Part shown: piece by piece, positions 26,401-40,843 of the stretch
Position numbering within the stretch: position 1 is the first letter of the stretch
Layout: every line of letters begins with the position of its first letter
Assembly (NCBI GenBank): GCA_013397935.1
Contig: VZRN01004184.1
Location: 2,641,507-2,705,506, forward strand
Source: Dasyornis broadbenti
Lineage: Eukaryota > Chordata > Aves > Passeriformes > Dasyornithidae
Direction of reading: 5' to 3'
DNA length: 64,000 bases
Notes under the pieces: generated by a model
What the model saw: only the letters and a program-made list of their open reading frames with translations
Told to the model about the DNA's origin: nothing
Databases searched by the model: none
Made by a program: the position numbers and the translations under genes

Positions 26401-29400
26401 AATGGACTCTATTATTCTGGTTGATAAAATCTTTCATGGTGAATGTTTTTTATGTACAACTCTATATTAGCTAGGAATGTCTCCACTATCCAAGTAAGAC
26501 TTCCAGCAATTATTTTCACAGAAGTAAAGTCAAGCTGTACAGAAAGACCTATAGTGTATTTCTTGGCTAAAAATTTAATAAAGCTGCTACATAAAAGCTG
26601 GGAAACAGTAGAGGAAATCAGGAAGTGGGAGGTAAGTGCAGAGTCCTCTCCTATGTAAAAAACGTAAATACAGTATCAAAATAGGAAGTGCTTCGCACTT
26701 TTGTCACCAGTATGAAGTATAATCTTGCAGTTTTACTGCTGTAAACTAGTTGACTAAGAAAAAACTGCAATGGTTGTACAAATGTTTTGATGAGTAACTC
26801 AAATGCAGTGAGAGGCCACTTTAAACACAGAGCTCAGGAATAATTCCTTTATTTTGTTCACTGTCTTCAATCTCTCTGTAAACTACGCTGAAAAAAACAA
26901 TTTCTGGTAGAGGACTGTGAAGACCTCTCTGTAGATGAGAATGGTATTTTTAAATCACCTGGGAGAAGAACTCTCACCTCCCCAACGAACTGAATTTGCA
27001 ACACTGCACTTGCAAATACATGGATACGTGGCAATTTTATGTACCCAGTAGAGACACACATGAAGCAAGTGACAGCTGAAATCCATCAAATCAACATGTT
27101 CAACAACCATCAAAATAAAAAAATACTGTCCAAAACAAAAATGGTCTACAAAATACTCAAAAAACATAGTCCAACTATTGCTGTCAAGTATTTTTTAAAT
27201 ATAGAAATGGCTCTTAAATTATTTTTCATGATATAACATTAATGTCAGAATTGGCTTTTTTAAAATCCCTACATGTATTTGAGAAAAAAGGGTGAAAATA
27301 TTTTGAAATCAAATTGTCCCTTAATAAAGCTCTTTTCTGGGCAGTTATGACACTGGTTATTCAGAGGAAAAGTGGCAGTCACTTCTTTGCCAATCACAAA
27401 ATTTACCAGCAGCATTTCTGGCAGCCTCTGTAAGCTGGTTCATGATCGTTCAACCCCCCTTTCCATTATGAACCACTCATTTTAACAAAACAGAGAGAGC
27501 CTCTGACTCTTTCCCAGCATTGATAGTTTACATTCAAAAGGTTCTATATCCATAAGCCAAAAATAAATACACATTTGTGTTGACAGGTATGAACAGATAC
27601 AGTACATCCAGTAACAAGGTTTGGCACAGGTAATTAATGTACTATTTTCTCAAGTTTCCAAATAAACAATCAATTCTAGAGATTTGATTTCCCATGGGGA
27701 AAAATAATTAAATAAATAAGTATGAAGACTATTTGAGGATTTTAATTCTAACTGTGAGTCGTATTATTCCTCTACCATACGCTCAATTGTGCTGGATTGT
27801 TGGTTGTTGATGAAAAAACCAGCCAAATAAAGCATTACATTTATTTATGATAGATTTATTATGTAGAAAGAGAGAAGTGCTCTGATCTCAGAATTGTTTT
27901 CTTTCAGCCTTCATGCTAAGCCATGTATGACTAACCTGTGAATAAGGAACACGAAGTGCTGGAAGAGAAGTGGAAGCAGGCCCAGATGTGAAAAGCAAGA
28001 GAGTTCTGATGAAAAAGTCAAATACATTGTTCATGTAATTGCTTCCATGAAGAGTAAACATACTCTGAACTGTGTGGCCTCATTCCATTTCTTATTTTTG
28101 TCTCATATCAAAAGGAAGTGTGACTGGAACACTGTACCGATCTGCCACCTCTTAATGTATTACACCAATAAACACCACACAAATTCCATTGAGACTCATT
28201 TGTTTTGCAGATGTACTTTTGTTCAGATTCAAAATATAAGCATGTGGGCCTGCATCTCCATACCTGTATAAACACAAATGAGCTAACAGTAAAAACACGT
28301 ATCCTGGGTTTAACATAATTATTTCAATGTAATTTTAATAAATTCTATTTTAACTGGAATATTGTTTAACAAACGAAGCAGCATTGATCCTTCCTATGTG
28401 GGACAATCTACATGTAACAAATTTTTCAATCAAAAGAACAGTGCCTTTATTCAGTAACTTGAAGCACAGAAACAGCTCAAAAACCACTCTACAAAGTTTG
28501 TTCAGTTTAAACTTGCAGTTGCGACTGAGATATTGAAGCCCCAATTTTCTTAATGTCCTATTTTGTCTTCATCTGATAAAATTGCAAGACAGTTCTTCAG
28601 TGTAAGTTAAGGGCTTTGAAAGTAACTATATTAATGCAGGTATCCACAGTCAAATAAAGTCGGGTTCTTCAGTATAGTAAAGAAGCTATGGCGAAACCTT
28701 ATGGTATGACTACAAAGATGCTCCCCAACAAAACAAAGGAAAAAAAAAATCTACTTTCACATATCATACTATATTTTTTCTAGAATCAAAGAAGAATTTA
28801 TGTTGGAGTGGATCTTTACATGGAAGTGATCAGGTACAACTCTTCACTCCCAGCAGGAAAAGCTTTATCACCATATCATTTTACTCATGGCTGTGTTCAG
28901 TCAAGCTTTGAACGTCTCCCTTCAGGATGGAGATCCTACCTCTCTAAACGAACAATTATCCTACAACTAACTCCTCTGCAGGAATCATCTTTCAGCCCTC
29001 ATGATATATGAACACCAAGTTAAAACCAGTTATGCTGAGGGCCACTGTATTTACAGACTATTAAGTCACTTCAATGATCCCCTGTTGGTAATGTTTTGGA
29101 CAAAACATTTTTAAGAGCAACTTTCTTCTAAGATTATTTAGCTCCATGCTACTTCTGTAAGAGAGACAGTCAGATGTCCCTTCTTCCATTCACCTACTCT
29201 GTTCCCCTTGCCTGAGACTCCTTGAATTTCTGAAAGATTTGTGCAATGGCTATTGAAAATATTGCTCGAGCCACCTCCAGACTTACTGGTTCTGCTCACA
29301 TCTCAAATTACAAAATTATGCTTTCCTACTGCTAGTGCCATGCAAACATCTGGTACTGGTTAATGAACTTGCTTTTCTACATCTCAGAAACCTGGAAGAC

Positions 29401-29998
29401 TTGATGAGGGATCATAGCTGCACTTTGTAAGTAACAACCACAGCTTTGAAAGTCTGTAAACTCAGGATAAAAAGCTGTAAGACAACAGGATGTTTTCAGG
29501 ATACTGAACACAGAATGCGAGGGCATAAAGTTACAGCAGCAGAATTCTCAACAGCACAAGCAGCAGTGTTCACACATCTGGCTGCTAACCACTGTACATC
29601 ACACCACAGCAATGGAGCAGGTTCAGACAAGTTTCTGAGGAACTCCTCCAATTCTGAATTCTGAAGAGTATTGTAATTTATGCAAAAGTCTATGCTGGAA
29701 TATTTCAGAAGTGACTGATCAAGACTGGAACAAAAGAGATTCAATCTGGTTATCATACCAGGTTAGATTAGGCAGGTCATTAAAGCAGACAAACCATTTG
29801 CTTCCATACCATATGGAAATGAAGGCAGTGGACAAGACGCAGAAATTATCTTAATGGCGTAATTTTTTTTTAATGCTCATTGAGCAATATGGCATTTGCC
29901 AAGCTCTCAGAAGATACAAACCCTAGAAAACACTTAGTATGTGTGAAAAGAGAACAGGCGGGAAGTAATGGCAATATTAGATACAGCCTGAAGGCACA

Positions 29999-30050
29999 AA
30001 ATCATGGAATAGTTTAGGTTGGAAAAGAACTTTGGGATAATATGTCTAGG
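29999..30050 (-). mobile_element. CR1 LINE 3'-terminal fragment
   Basis: Starts with 'AAATCATGGAATAGTTTAGG' and continues with 'TTGGAAAAGAACTTTGGGA', the degenerate CR1 3' end in minus orientation. Only about 50 bases can be matched with confidence. It is in GNAQ intron 5, same strand as the gene. Confidence 0.75.
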
Positions 30051-33000
30051 ACTTTTTAAGGCAACAAATCAATTTTCCTTTTATTTTAAAATCTCAGAAT
30101 TCTTAAGCCTGTCCTGCCTGCTTCATACATTACAATCCTTTTCAGCAAGAATGGTAATCTGGAGCCAAACCTGTAAATACATGGATTATAAGTAGATGGT
30201 ACTTTCAATTAAACTTTAAAGAAAATTGGATGACAGTTGGATAATTAAAAGGAACGGAAGGTACTACCATTTTAAGAGAAATTCCATTGCATTATGATGT
30301 TAAAACGACCAATTTTGGCTGCAGCTATACCAAGTGTAATTTCTTAAGACACAGAATAAACTTAAAAAAAAGCTTTACAACAAAAACTGTTTTTAGAAAG
30401 TGCAGTACTCTACTTAACAATCTCCTCTTACCAAACAGGTTTATAATTTACCTACAGTCTTGTTAGAAATTCACATTTTACAATTTAACCAAAATGTATT
30501 ATCTCTGATGAGAATAATCTAAACTGGCATTTTTCCCCAAAAGATTTTGTGCAATCGATGCCTAGAATACTCATATTCACTTACATGTAAAAATTATCTT
30601 TTATCAATGCATACTTCATGCTGTCCAATGCCTCTGTTGCTTTGCAGCCTCTGAAAATACCTCAGGAAAGACAGCATTTGCTTTTTGACAGTTTAGGAAA
30701 TTTCGAATTTTCACTTAGCCTATTGATTCTCTAATTTAGCTGAACTAAGGAAATTGTATTCTGTCTTTCCTGGTTTTGCTCTGAAAACCCTAGAAAAATA
30801 AAACATTTATATAAACAAAAACATACACATAACCACCACAGAGCTATATGAAATCTTACATACCTGAAGACTTTTAGTGCACTAATATGGAAGAAAAATA
30901 TGTATAAGCTCCAATAAACACCATCCTCTATTTTGCTATTTCTAAGTACTTAACAAGATGTGCAAAGATAATGAAACCTCTTTTTTATGATACTCTGTTT
31001 TACAGGTATACAGGTATGTTATGTCTCTAATTCTTCCATGACTGCAAGTGGTTACTGGTTCTCTTAGAAATTTGGAACTCATTCTTTCTATTTATTGCAC
31101 TGAGACACTGAGATTTGATATGTTGAGAGGAGCTATCTCTAACACATATTCAAATGCAGCATATCCTGTATTATTTAATCTAGAAAAAAAAAAAATCCCT
31201 TATTTATGAAAACAAGTTGATTTTCAATATGGAGAAAGTTCTAAACTGTGCCTTCTGATAAAACTGCCAATTTCTCCAAATTTGCTGGCATAATTCAGAG
31301 CAAGAGTGTGACCTACAACACATAATATATCGTAAGTCCATTTAGCAAAGAGATGATTCCTTCATTTTTTATCCTACCTCTAATTCAGTGTGAGTGTTCT
31401 GAAAAACTGAGAAGGCGAAACATCTAATAATTTAATTTGTAACATGTTCTCCTTTGTCAAATCATATCAGACTGATGGAATATTTACTTAATTTACAGTA
31501 TTATTAATGTAATTAGTATATTACGTCCTCTGGTTCAAATTTTGTCCTCATTTTCAGCAATGAATCTAGACCTTGTATTTTATTAAGGGCAGAATTTGGA
31601 GCAGTTAGCTATCTCTCCTACGTGTATGTTAGAAGAGAGAAGCATTTCGTGACTGTACATCTACTGAAAATTTTGCAGAGTACGTTAAAATACACCGTCC
31701 TTACTGATTCTTCCCATTTTGTACTTAGGCACCAAAATCAAGTTATGTACAACCTGGACACACACTTACCAGAGATGCCATTGGGTCTGAGTATCGCCTG
31801 TTAGAGAATTCATAGCTAAAATACAGCTGGACAGCCATGTGCACCTGTCTTCAGGACTGAAGCTCCCAACTCTTCAGATATTTGTCACGGGAGTGCAATT
31901 TCATGGCTGTGTCATTTAGAAGTCATCCTGCACATGCCTCTGAATAACAGGCAGTCTGAACTCTTGTCTTATTTCCTATGTATGGGCCCTTACACAGGGG
32001 TTATACTCCTCAATATTTTTAATTTTTTAACTCCTCCAAGGATAGGAGAACAGAAACAGCTCCCAGCACCACATATATCCAGTGAGAGACACTAACAAAG
32101 CCTCCCAACTAAGCAAAACTTCATCTGATTTATAATCCAAACGTATTTCTCTTGAATAAGGTAAACAAGGAAAGAAATGGATTTACAACTGACCATCCAT
32201 CAGACACTACATTTTGAAATACAAATCAAGAGCCTTTAAGGCTCTAAACTAATTTCATAATCAGGAAGGTCATATAACCACACACACAGCCCCCAAGCAG
32301 AAAACAGTAATTTTACAGATTTCTATTTACTCATAAAAGTGATACTAATGAAAAATTGTATAAACTAAAAAGGATGCCACAAATGATTAAAAATTACAGT
32401 GATCCTTGTAAAAACGTACTACAGGAAAAGAGACTTCAGGCAATATGCAGTGGACTAATTAGAAAAAGAAAGTAGGCCACCTTACAAAAATCATAGTTTA
32501 ATCAGGCCATGAAAGCAATGAAAAGGAAATAGCAGAACACTGAAAACTGTCAAGTCAGATATTTTAACTTCAGTATGAGGCACACAAACCAAAGAAGGAT
32601 TAGATTCTATCCTAGTGTCACACTGATGGCATACATATTAAGAAACTAGAGCATTTACACAAATTCCCTTCACTTTGGTGCTAAAATTTCATTACTGTTC
32701 TACAATTTAAAGATAAGTGTGGAAAGAACCTCTTGGCTGGTTACCAAAGTTTTCAAGTTAAAACACTGTCTTCCCTCCTGAGGTTGTCACACCTCAGTGA
32801 AGAACAAAAATATCTTTCTGGGTTAAATTTCTTAATTCAAGGTGTCAAAAAACACATTTAAATCCATACTTCTGCCACAACCATGTTCAGACAAACTATG
32901 CTTTGCCTTATGTGGAATAAATAAACACATTCTTCCATTAATACCAGGACTGCAATGCTTAGAGATACAGGGGAGAGAAAAAGAAAGGAAGAAAGTAGTG

Positions 33001-34460
33001 CCCTGGCATACCAATAAAATCTAGACAGACAGGATACAGGTTTGCTGAAAGCCAAAACTTAAGCTGCCCAGGTTGGTGCTTAGCTCCAAGACTGTCTGGA
33101 TCATTTTCAGAGTCAGAGTAACACAGACCTAGGGATGCTGGAAGGCCTACTAGGCCATCCATGTATCACTTCAAAACAAAAACTGGTTTGAATTAAAGTC
33201 ACGAATATATTTTAAACTAAAAGTCAAACAGGTTCAGAACTTTTCTTCTGTTATTAGAACGAAACATAAATTGTTCAGTAGTGAGGTGGAAGAACCACCT
33301 GCAAGAAGGCTATGACCTTCATGAAGCTGATTTTGGACAGTTAGAATAGTATTTCAGTATTAACGTAACTGATTTTTCTTTATATAATTTCCAATACATT
33401 TTGCTTTGATTTGCATAATTAAAATGCTCAGTACTTGTGTATTGACTTTGTGGCTGCAAAAGAATAATGCAAGCAGAAAAGGACATAACCAGACATTTCC
33501 AGTCTGACTTGAAATGAGCCAAGTCTGACAGATTTCTCTTTTTTAACTACATGTCTAACTTCCAAAATTACAAGAGATGAAGTTGGTGCAGACTACATAA
33601 TAATTTTTGGAAATTCAGCTTTGAATGATACAGCTAATAACAAAATTAACACAACAATAATTTTTTTTTTTATGAAAACACTACAAATATAGAAGTTTCC
33701 AGAGCTCCCAGACTTTTTAAAAAAACTAATACTACAGAAAGCTCAAGATATAAAACGTGATTATCCAGGGACACCTGTTTTACTTCATGTCAACCATTTT
33801 CTTAACAGTGAAATCAACATGTATGCAGCCATGAAGAAGATACTTTCAAATGTTTTCCTTTATTCACCTACCTTTTCTAAGTATGTGCTAGAAGATTTGC
33901 ATGGCAGAGTGCCAGAGAGTAAAATTCATAAAAGTTTTATGAGTAACTTAAAATAGCCATCAGAAGAGACAAAAAGCCCTGAACATAAAATTTGCCCATC
34001 CTTACTCTGTAAAACTGCATTCAAAACAATGGGTGGTGTGCTTCGCCCTGTCAGCTCACCCACTTGCTTACTTATTTTTTGAAATAAAAATACAATATGC
34101 ACCTTAGGCTTTAAATCAAAGGAATGAAGTTTACTACACCTCAGGGTCTGTTCCTTAGGAATCTATAAATTTTGTCTTCATTTACACCACCTATTATTGT
34201 GCGTCTGCTCATAACACTAACTGCACAAACATTTCTCTGTTTTCAGAGGAATTTCAGTCAACTGTATTCCTCTTCAACACAAAATAGAGGCTTCTTTGAA
34301 TACTTCATGGAACGGATCAGCTTTGCCATATTTGAAGATTGAACCTTTCCTCCCCTTTGATCCCTATCCCTGAAGTGTTTCTCACTCCACTGGGTGCCAG
34401 TTGTGCATGAGTGCTTGTAGATGCATTTAGAAAACACCTAGGATTAGACTGCTAAAACTA

Positions 34461-35623
<1,163 letters not shown>

Positions 35624-35752
35624 CTGAAAATGACACTTTGTAAGTCGAATGGATATTCAATGATCCCTGTTGTTGGGACTCGAACTCTGAGCACATCCTG
35701 CTGGGTTGGCAGGTAGGTCGAATCTGCTATGCGGTCCAAGTCATTAAGATAG
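35624..35752 (-). CDS. GNAQ: GNAQ exon 4 (switch I, arginine finger)
   Basis: It encodes the last base of codon 159 through the first two bases of codon 202. After 'TTTATAG' the frame reads YLNDLDRIADSTYLPTQQD, then VLRVRVPTTGIIEYPFDL. R183, the intrinsic arginine finger and ADP-ribosylation-type position, is CGA at 35682-35680. T186, which binds magnesium in switch I, follows. The end 'DLQSVIFR' is GNAQ-specific; GNA11 and GNA14 have DLENIIFR. Compared with the human protein as I remember it, I167, S170 and T171 differ (V, P, A). These sit in the linker before switch I and look neutral. The exon is 129 nt, the expected size. Confidence 0.98.
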
Positions 35753-38133
35753 CTATAAACAGGGAGAAACAACAGGAATGCTAGACAGTGACACCATCAT
35801 CCCACTGAGGAAAACAGAAAGGAAAACTTGGGAATGGAAATGGGCTGTGGGGCAGGGAGAAGTACAACAGAAAAAAAAAAGCATTATCGGCAGAAGAGGG
35901 GACAAAATTAAAAAATTAACTCTATCCCCACTTACATAGCTTCAAGCTAATTCTACAGGAAGGCAGCGTAATTATTTTGGGGGTTTTTCCATACAACTTT
36001 GCTTGGCTTTCACAACTAAATTCACCCAAGCTGTCAATAACATAATTCTAGGAAATCTAGAGACATAGTATTATATAAAGTGTGAGAAATATAAAATTGT
36101 TTTGAATATGTAATGTATTTCTTGATACTCATTCTGCAGTGCCTATACACACACACTCACACCCCAGGATAAACTAATATGAACCTTCCAAAGAACAATG
36201 AACTGCTATAGAATAGATCATTACAAGTTCTAAAATGACAGGAGGATAAATAGCACTGTTTTGAGACTAAATTAAAAAAAAGGAAAAACCCAATCACTAA
36301 GAAATTAAAAAACTCTCCAGATCTTGTTATCAGAAAACAGCAAAAATTAATTAGTGGGATCTCTGGCACCTGAAGCCCTGCATTCACATTGAAACTTCTG
36401 ATTAGGTTGATAAACCTGCACTACATTAAATACACTCCAGTTGACTAGCAATTAACCCAAAATTGCTTTAAAATTGCTTGTAAAGGGTCAGCAACTACAA
36501 CATAAAACGATTCTGTTTATTGGTTAATGGTGAGTTGCAACCACAAAGCATCAGTGTACTTAAGGTTTTAATTATCTGTCACAAAAGACATCCTCCAAAA
36601 AGGATGTGTATCCATGTGTGTCCAGGAGCTGGACATCTCATGAAATCAGTGCACCAAGAAGCTTATGTGTCGCCATAGTAGACACCTGGAAGAAAGACCG
36701 CCATAGGAAACAAAATTCCTTGGCATTTGGCTAGTTCACAGCAGAAAAATGAGCTACAGTTAGCCACTGAGAAGATAAATTAACCTAGGGATTCCCTCAT
36801 TCATTCTAGGGGATGAGAGCAATGGTCTTGTGATTTAGTAAATGATGATGAAGTGCAACCAAGTTCTGTATATGTTCTTTCCCCCGTAGGAATTAGTGAA
36901 CATGCTCTTTTTAAATAAACCCACACAACAAATAATCAGACTTCTTCTAGATGTTCTGATTTACTTTTTAAAGAAATAGTGAGAAGGAGTTATCCTGAAA
37001 AATGACAGAAACAAAGAAGTTTTATTTCTACCTTACAGTAAGCATACATTTGTTAGCTTTGGGGAGAAGCCAAATTATTATTGGCTCAATTATAGAATTT
37101 TATTATAGAATTTCCTTCACTACAATTTTATTAATGGAGTATCAATCTAATAGTAAACACCAATGTGAGAAAGATTTATTGAACACTGTATCTCAGGTAA
37201 GCCAGAAAGTACTACTCTAAAAATATTTTCTGACAATGCTGATTAGTTTCTGGCACGGAGAAAAAGGCTTGAGAGTCTTACCACTGGATCTGCCCTCACA
37301 GTTTTTTTACACAAAAAGCAGCAGGACAAGCTCATCATCAATTTGTTGGTGGAAAAGGGGAAAAAACATGTAAGTGAATGACATCCATAACCATCACCAT
37401 AAGAAAGTGACAGACCCTGAACTAGATTCTTATTCCCTCACACCCACAAAAGAATTAGTTTTATTTTGTGATGAAATTTTGGAAGGATATAAAGAAGCAC
37501 TGGCAGTCATTATATGCTACAGTGGTATTCATAAGCAAGAGAATTTAAACTGAATAAATTGGCAGGTGATCCATTTATACATTTGTCTTGTTGCATTCCT
37601 TTGGCAACCTTTATCTGTGGTCTCCAAGGGTGAGCCTGGTCACTGCACCTCAGCACAGTGGGCATGTTACTAAGATATCTTTTAATGCACATCTGGCTGA
37701 TTTTAGAAATGTGATAAAGCAAAGAGATAATAACTATTAAATTACTAAATCTCACTTTTGTTTCTAGAAATCAATAAACAAGTAGATGAGGTTTTGTGGG
37801 TTTTTTTGTCCTAGGTTTCAGAAGCATTACTTTATTCTTAAAAATACTTACTTTTTCCTCATCCTCATTCTTATGCTCAAGTTCTGCTCACTTAGGTTAA
37901 ACTAAACTAAACTCAGGTCACTACCTTTTCACTCATTTTACCTGTAGCCCCTTACAGAGCCCATACGGTCCACAGAGGAGTTCTGATGTATCCCTACTGA
38001 GTCTTATTTCATTACCTAGATTTCTTCACTTAATGGATCAAAGAATGTTGGGCTGTCTAAGAATTGTCCTGAATTATACATTCAAACCCAGAAACAAGGA
38101 AGCAGTGTTAAAACCAGTAGGAGTATCTCATAG

Positions 38134-38150
38134 AAAAAAAAAAAAAAAAA
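38134..38150. repeat. Poly-A homopolymer run
   Basis: About 17 consecutive A residues. No adjacent transposon was recognised, so this may be a simple homopolymer or the tail of an old retrocopy. Confidence 0.85.
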
Positions 38151-38460
38151 TCAGAAGGATGCACCAAATCGTTTAAAAAGAAAATCTTTGTGACAATCAT
38201 AATCAGAATCTACAGGCCAACAAAAGCCATTTAGAATACACCTTGCATTTTTTGTTTATTTTGTTTTCCACTAATCTTTAGATCCTACCACTCTTTCTTC
38301 CAACTTAAAACTTACAAAACAAATGTGTAATTCCATCAATTTAAATGAAAATATCCTAGTTCTTTGTTTCACAACTAAGTTATTATTATTGCTATTTTAA
38401 TGCTGTGAGCATGCAGTAAATAGTCAATGAAATTCTTCCTAAATAGAAAAAATATTGTTT

Positions 38461-38530
38461 TAATTTTGATTTGTGGTTTTCTGTTGTGTTTGTTGTTGTT
38501 GTTTCATTCTGTTTTTTTGGGGTTTCTTTA
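38461..38530. repeat. T/G-rich low-complexity tract
   Basis: T-rich with TTG and TTTGGGG units including a short (TTG)n run, similar to the tracts left of GNAQ. Confidence 0.7.
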
Positions 38531-40563
38531 AATTTTATTTTACCAGAGATATTTCTGCTGAAAAATTCCTTGTGCTGGAATTCAGATTTAAATCAAGTTT
38601 TGCACTGTTATTCTGAAGCAAAGGAGTAGGTAGGTATTTTCTGCTACTGACAGTTCTGCAGGCAATTACACTTCCTGTTACCCTGTAAGGATATGTAACT
38701 TCATGATCTGCTATCAACTTCAAGGGGATTAAACTTGTTTCTGAAAATCAAACTGAAAACTTTGCCAGCAGCAGCAACACAAAGTTGCTTTCAAGATATT
38801 CTAAAAACATTTAAAATGCTGTAAGTCTCTCTTAAAATTTATGTAACCTCTAAAATAAAGTAAGAATTTTAAAAAACCCTATTATCTTTAAGTGAGAACA
38901 CCCATCATTGGGATTGACATCAGGGTCCTTCCTTTCCATTTTACCCACTGTTTTATATCATTGTCTGAAGATTTTTGATACATTGCAGAAATAAATTTCC
39001 CTTTTCAGTCATGTGCAATATTCCTAAAATATCAGTTAGAGCAAATCAACCCACATAAGCTCAATACATTATCATAACTTTTGTATTAATTGCAAAACAC
39101 TAAACCTCTATACCCATGGTACTACATAGAAAAAACCCAAAACATTTTCTCCTTATGAAGCACAAGAATGGATTTTTGCATTGCATTAGAAGGGGTGGGG
39201 TAACAGTCTGATTATTCTGAACAACTAGATTGTTCAGAGTCAACTGAGTCACTGTTTCAGAATGATGAGAGGGAATATGTAAGTGCATGCAAGTGACTAC
39301 ATAAAAAGAAAAGACAACTACAATACAATTTATATTTAAAGACACACCAGCAGCACACACATTTTTCACATACTAATATTCTAACTGTTCCTGTAACATT
39401 GGAAATTTATTATTTGACTTATCACAGTTTATTTATTGTCACAATAAAGACTTATATTTTCAAATTTTCCTTGTACCAGAAGAATTGAATATTCAACTTT
39501 TTTTTTACCCTTATAAAAGCTGGTGTTTGAAGAAATTCCCTGAACACCACGAAGTGCAGCATTACATGCAAAAGCTTGAAACATCCTACAGCTTAATAAA
39601 CTAGTAATTTATTTATTTTTAAATTTCTTTATCAGGCAGCAACTTTAAACTAAAACTTTAAAAGTGCTAGCTAATGTCAATTATCTTCTGCTTTCAATTG
39701 TGTTGGCTCCAGACCACCCTAGCCGCTCCTCTGGCCATCCCCAGCTGCCAGTTCTTTCACTTGAGCAACAGCTTGATAACACATTTCTGTCAAAACTACT
39801 TGGAATAGGGAAGAAACACTACTGAAATTGTTCAAATAAAGGTAGTTTATTTGATCGATACAGCCTGGGATGTGGGAAGCCCATAAACTCCAGCAGGAAA
39901 GCAGGGTTGAGTTACTTCTTCTGCTTATCTGCAACCAGAAGAGAACTTGTGAAGCCAAGGCTGTGCGAAATGTGTTGAGTTTCTGAATCCAAATGGGTGA
40001 GAAGTGAATGAAAATAAACATTTTGATGGGATTTTTTAAGTACCTGCTTACTAATGTACTGATTCCTGTGGTTTTAAAGTACTTAGTTAATGCAGCTCTA
40101 AAGTACGGACAACTATACTGCTCTCTTGGGCAAACAAATCCTATGTACAAACAAAAAATTTAAGCATGTAAGAGATACGCACAGTGTATTTTTGGGTAGA
40201 TGCCTAACTTAAAATGAATTAACAAATACTGCAATCAGTCTTAGCAATGCACCTAACTCTTCAGTGTATACTACAAATGCTACACTTGCACTCTTACAAA
40301 CAAACCACAAGACTTGACATAACCACAATCTTCCGCAGAAGGAGAGTTGCCAATAATTGTCCTGACCAGGTATATTCTCAGTTTATTAGCTTCGAATTTT
40401 AAAATCATAATAACAATACAGGTTTTGGAAATACCCTGGAAGCTGCCCTGAGGGCTAGTCTGACAATGGGTAACCATAAGTATTACCACAGGAAATCCAG
40501 TTGTGTGGGTACATGGTACTATGAGTTCATTTTCACACCACCTACTAAGAAATCTTGTTTTGA

Positions 40564-40570
40564 TGAGTCA
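40564..40570 (+). promoter_or_regulatory. AP-1-type site
   Basis: TGAGTCA, the canonical AP-1 heptamer, about 190 bases before the X-box. A 7-mer is expected by chance several times in a window this size, so its only weight comes from proximity to the X-box and CRE. Confidence 0.25.
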
Positions 40571-40760
40571 CACTGTAGCTATATGGCCTCTCACCCAAAC
40601 AGTACCTACTCAGTTAGGCATTATACAAAGGTAAGAAAATAGGAAAAGACATGGTTCTGAGTATATTTATAATACAGACCAAGTTTTAAAAGTTAATTAT
40701 ATCTGTAATTAGTTTTAATAAAAATGAATTTTAGTGGCTGCTGAGGTAATTTTCCAGGGG

Positions 40761-40774
40761 GTTGCCATAGCAAC
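40761..40774. promoter_or_regulatory. RFX X-box, perfect palindrome
   Basis: GTTGCCATAGCAAC matches the symmetrical RFX-family X-box (GTTGCC, 2-base spacer, AGCAAC: two inverted GTTGCY half sites). RFX proteins bind such sites at ciliary and neuronal genes and at MHC class II promoters. It lies in GNAQ intron 3 in a patch that is clearly GC-richer than its surroundings. A second half site 'TAGCAAC' follows at about 40862-40868. Confidence 0.5.
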
Positions 40775-40835
40775 AGGCAGAAGATCCATTACTGAGGCAA
40801 TGAGTATGTAATGAGCTGCTGGCAGTGGCCTCCCT

Positions 40836-40843
40836 TGACGTCA
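40836..40843. promoter_or_regulatory. Consensus cAMP response element
   Basis: TGACGTCA, the full palindromic CRE bound by CREB/ATF factors, 61 bases past the X-box. Its intact CpG in an AT-rich, CpG-poor intron is notable because such CpGs decay when methylated and unused. Activity is inferred, not shown. Confidence 0.5.

Noticed and set aside
39719..40150. 143-codon minus-strand open frame near 'GATCGATACAGCCTGGGATG'
   Set aside because: The DNA looked faintly like an old retroelement end, but I could not match any family, and the peptide has no recognisable domain.
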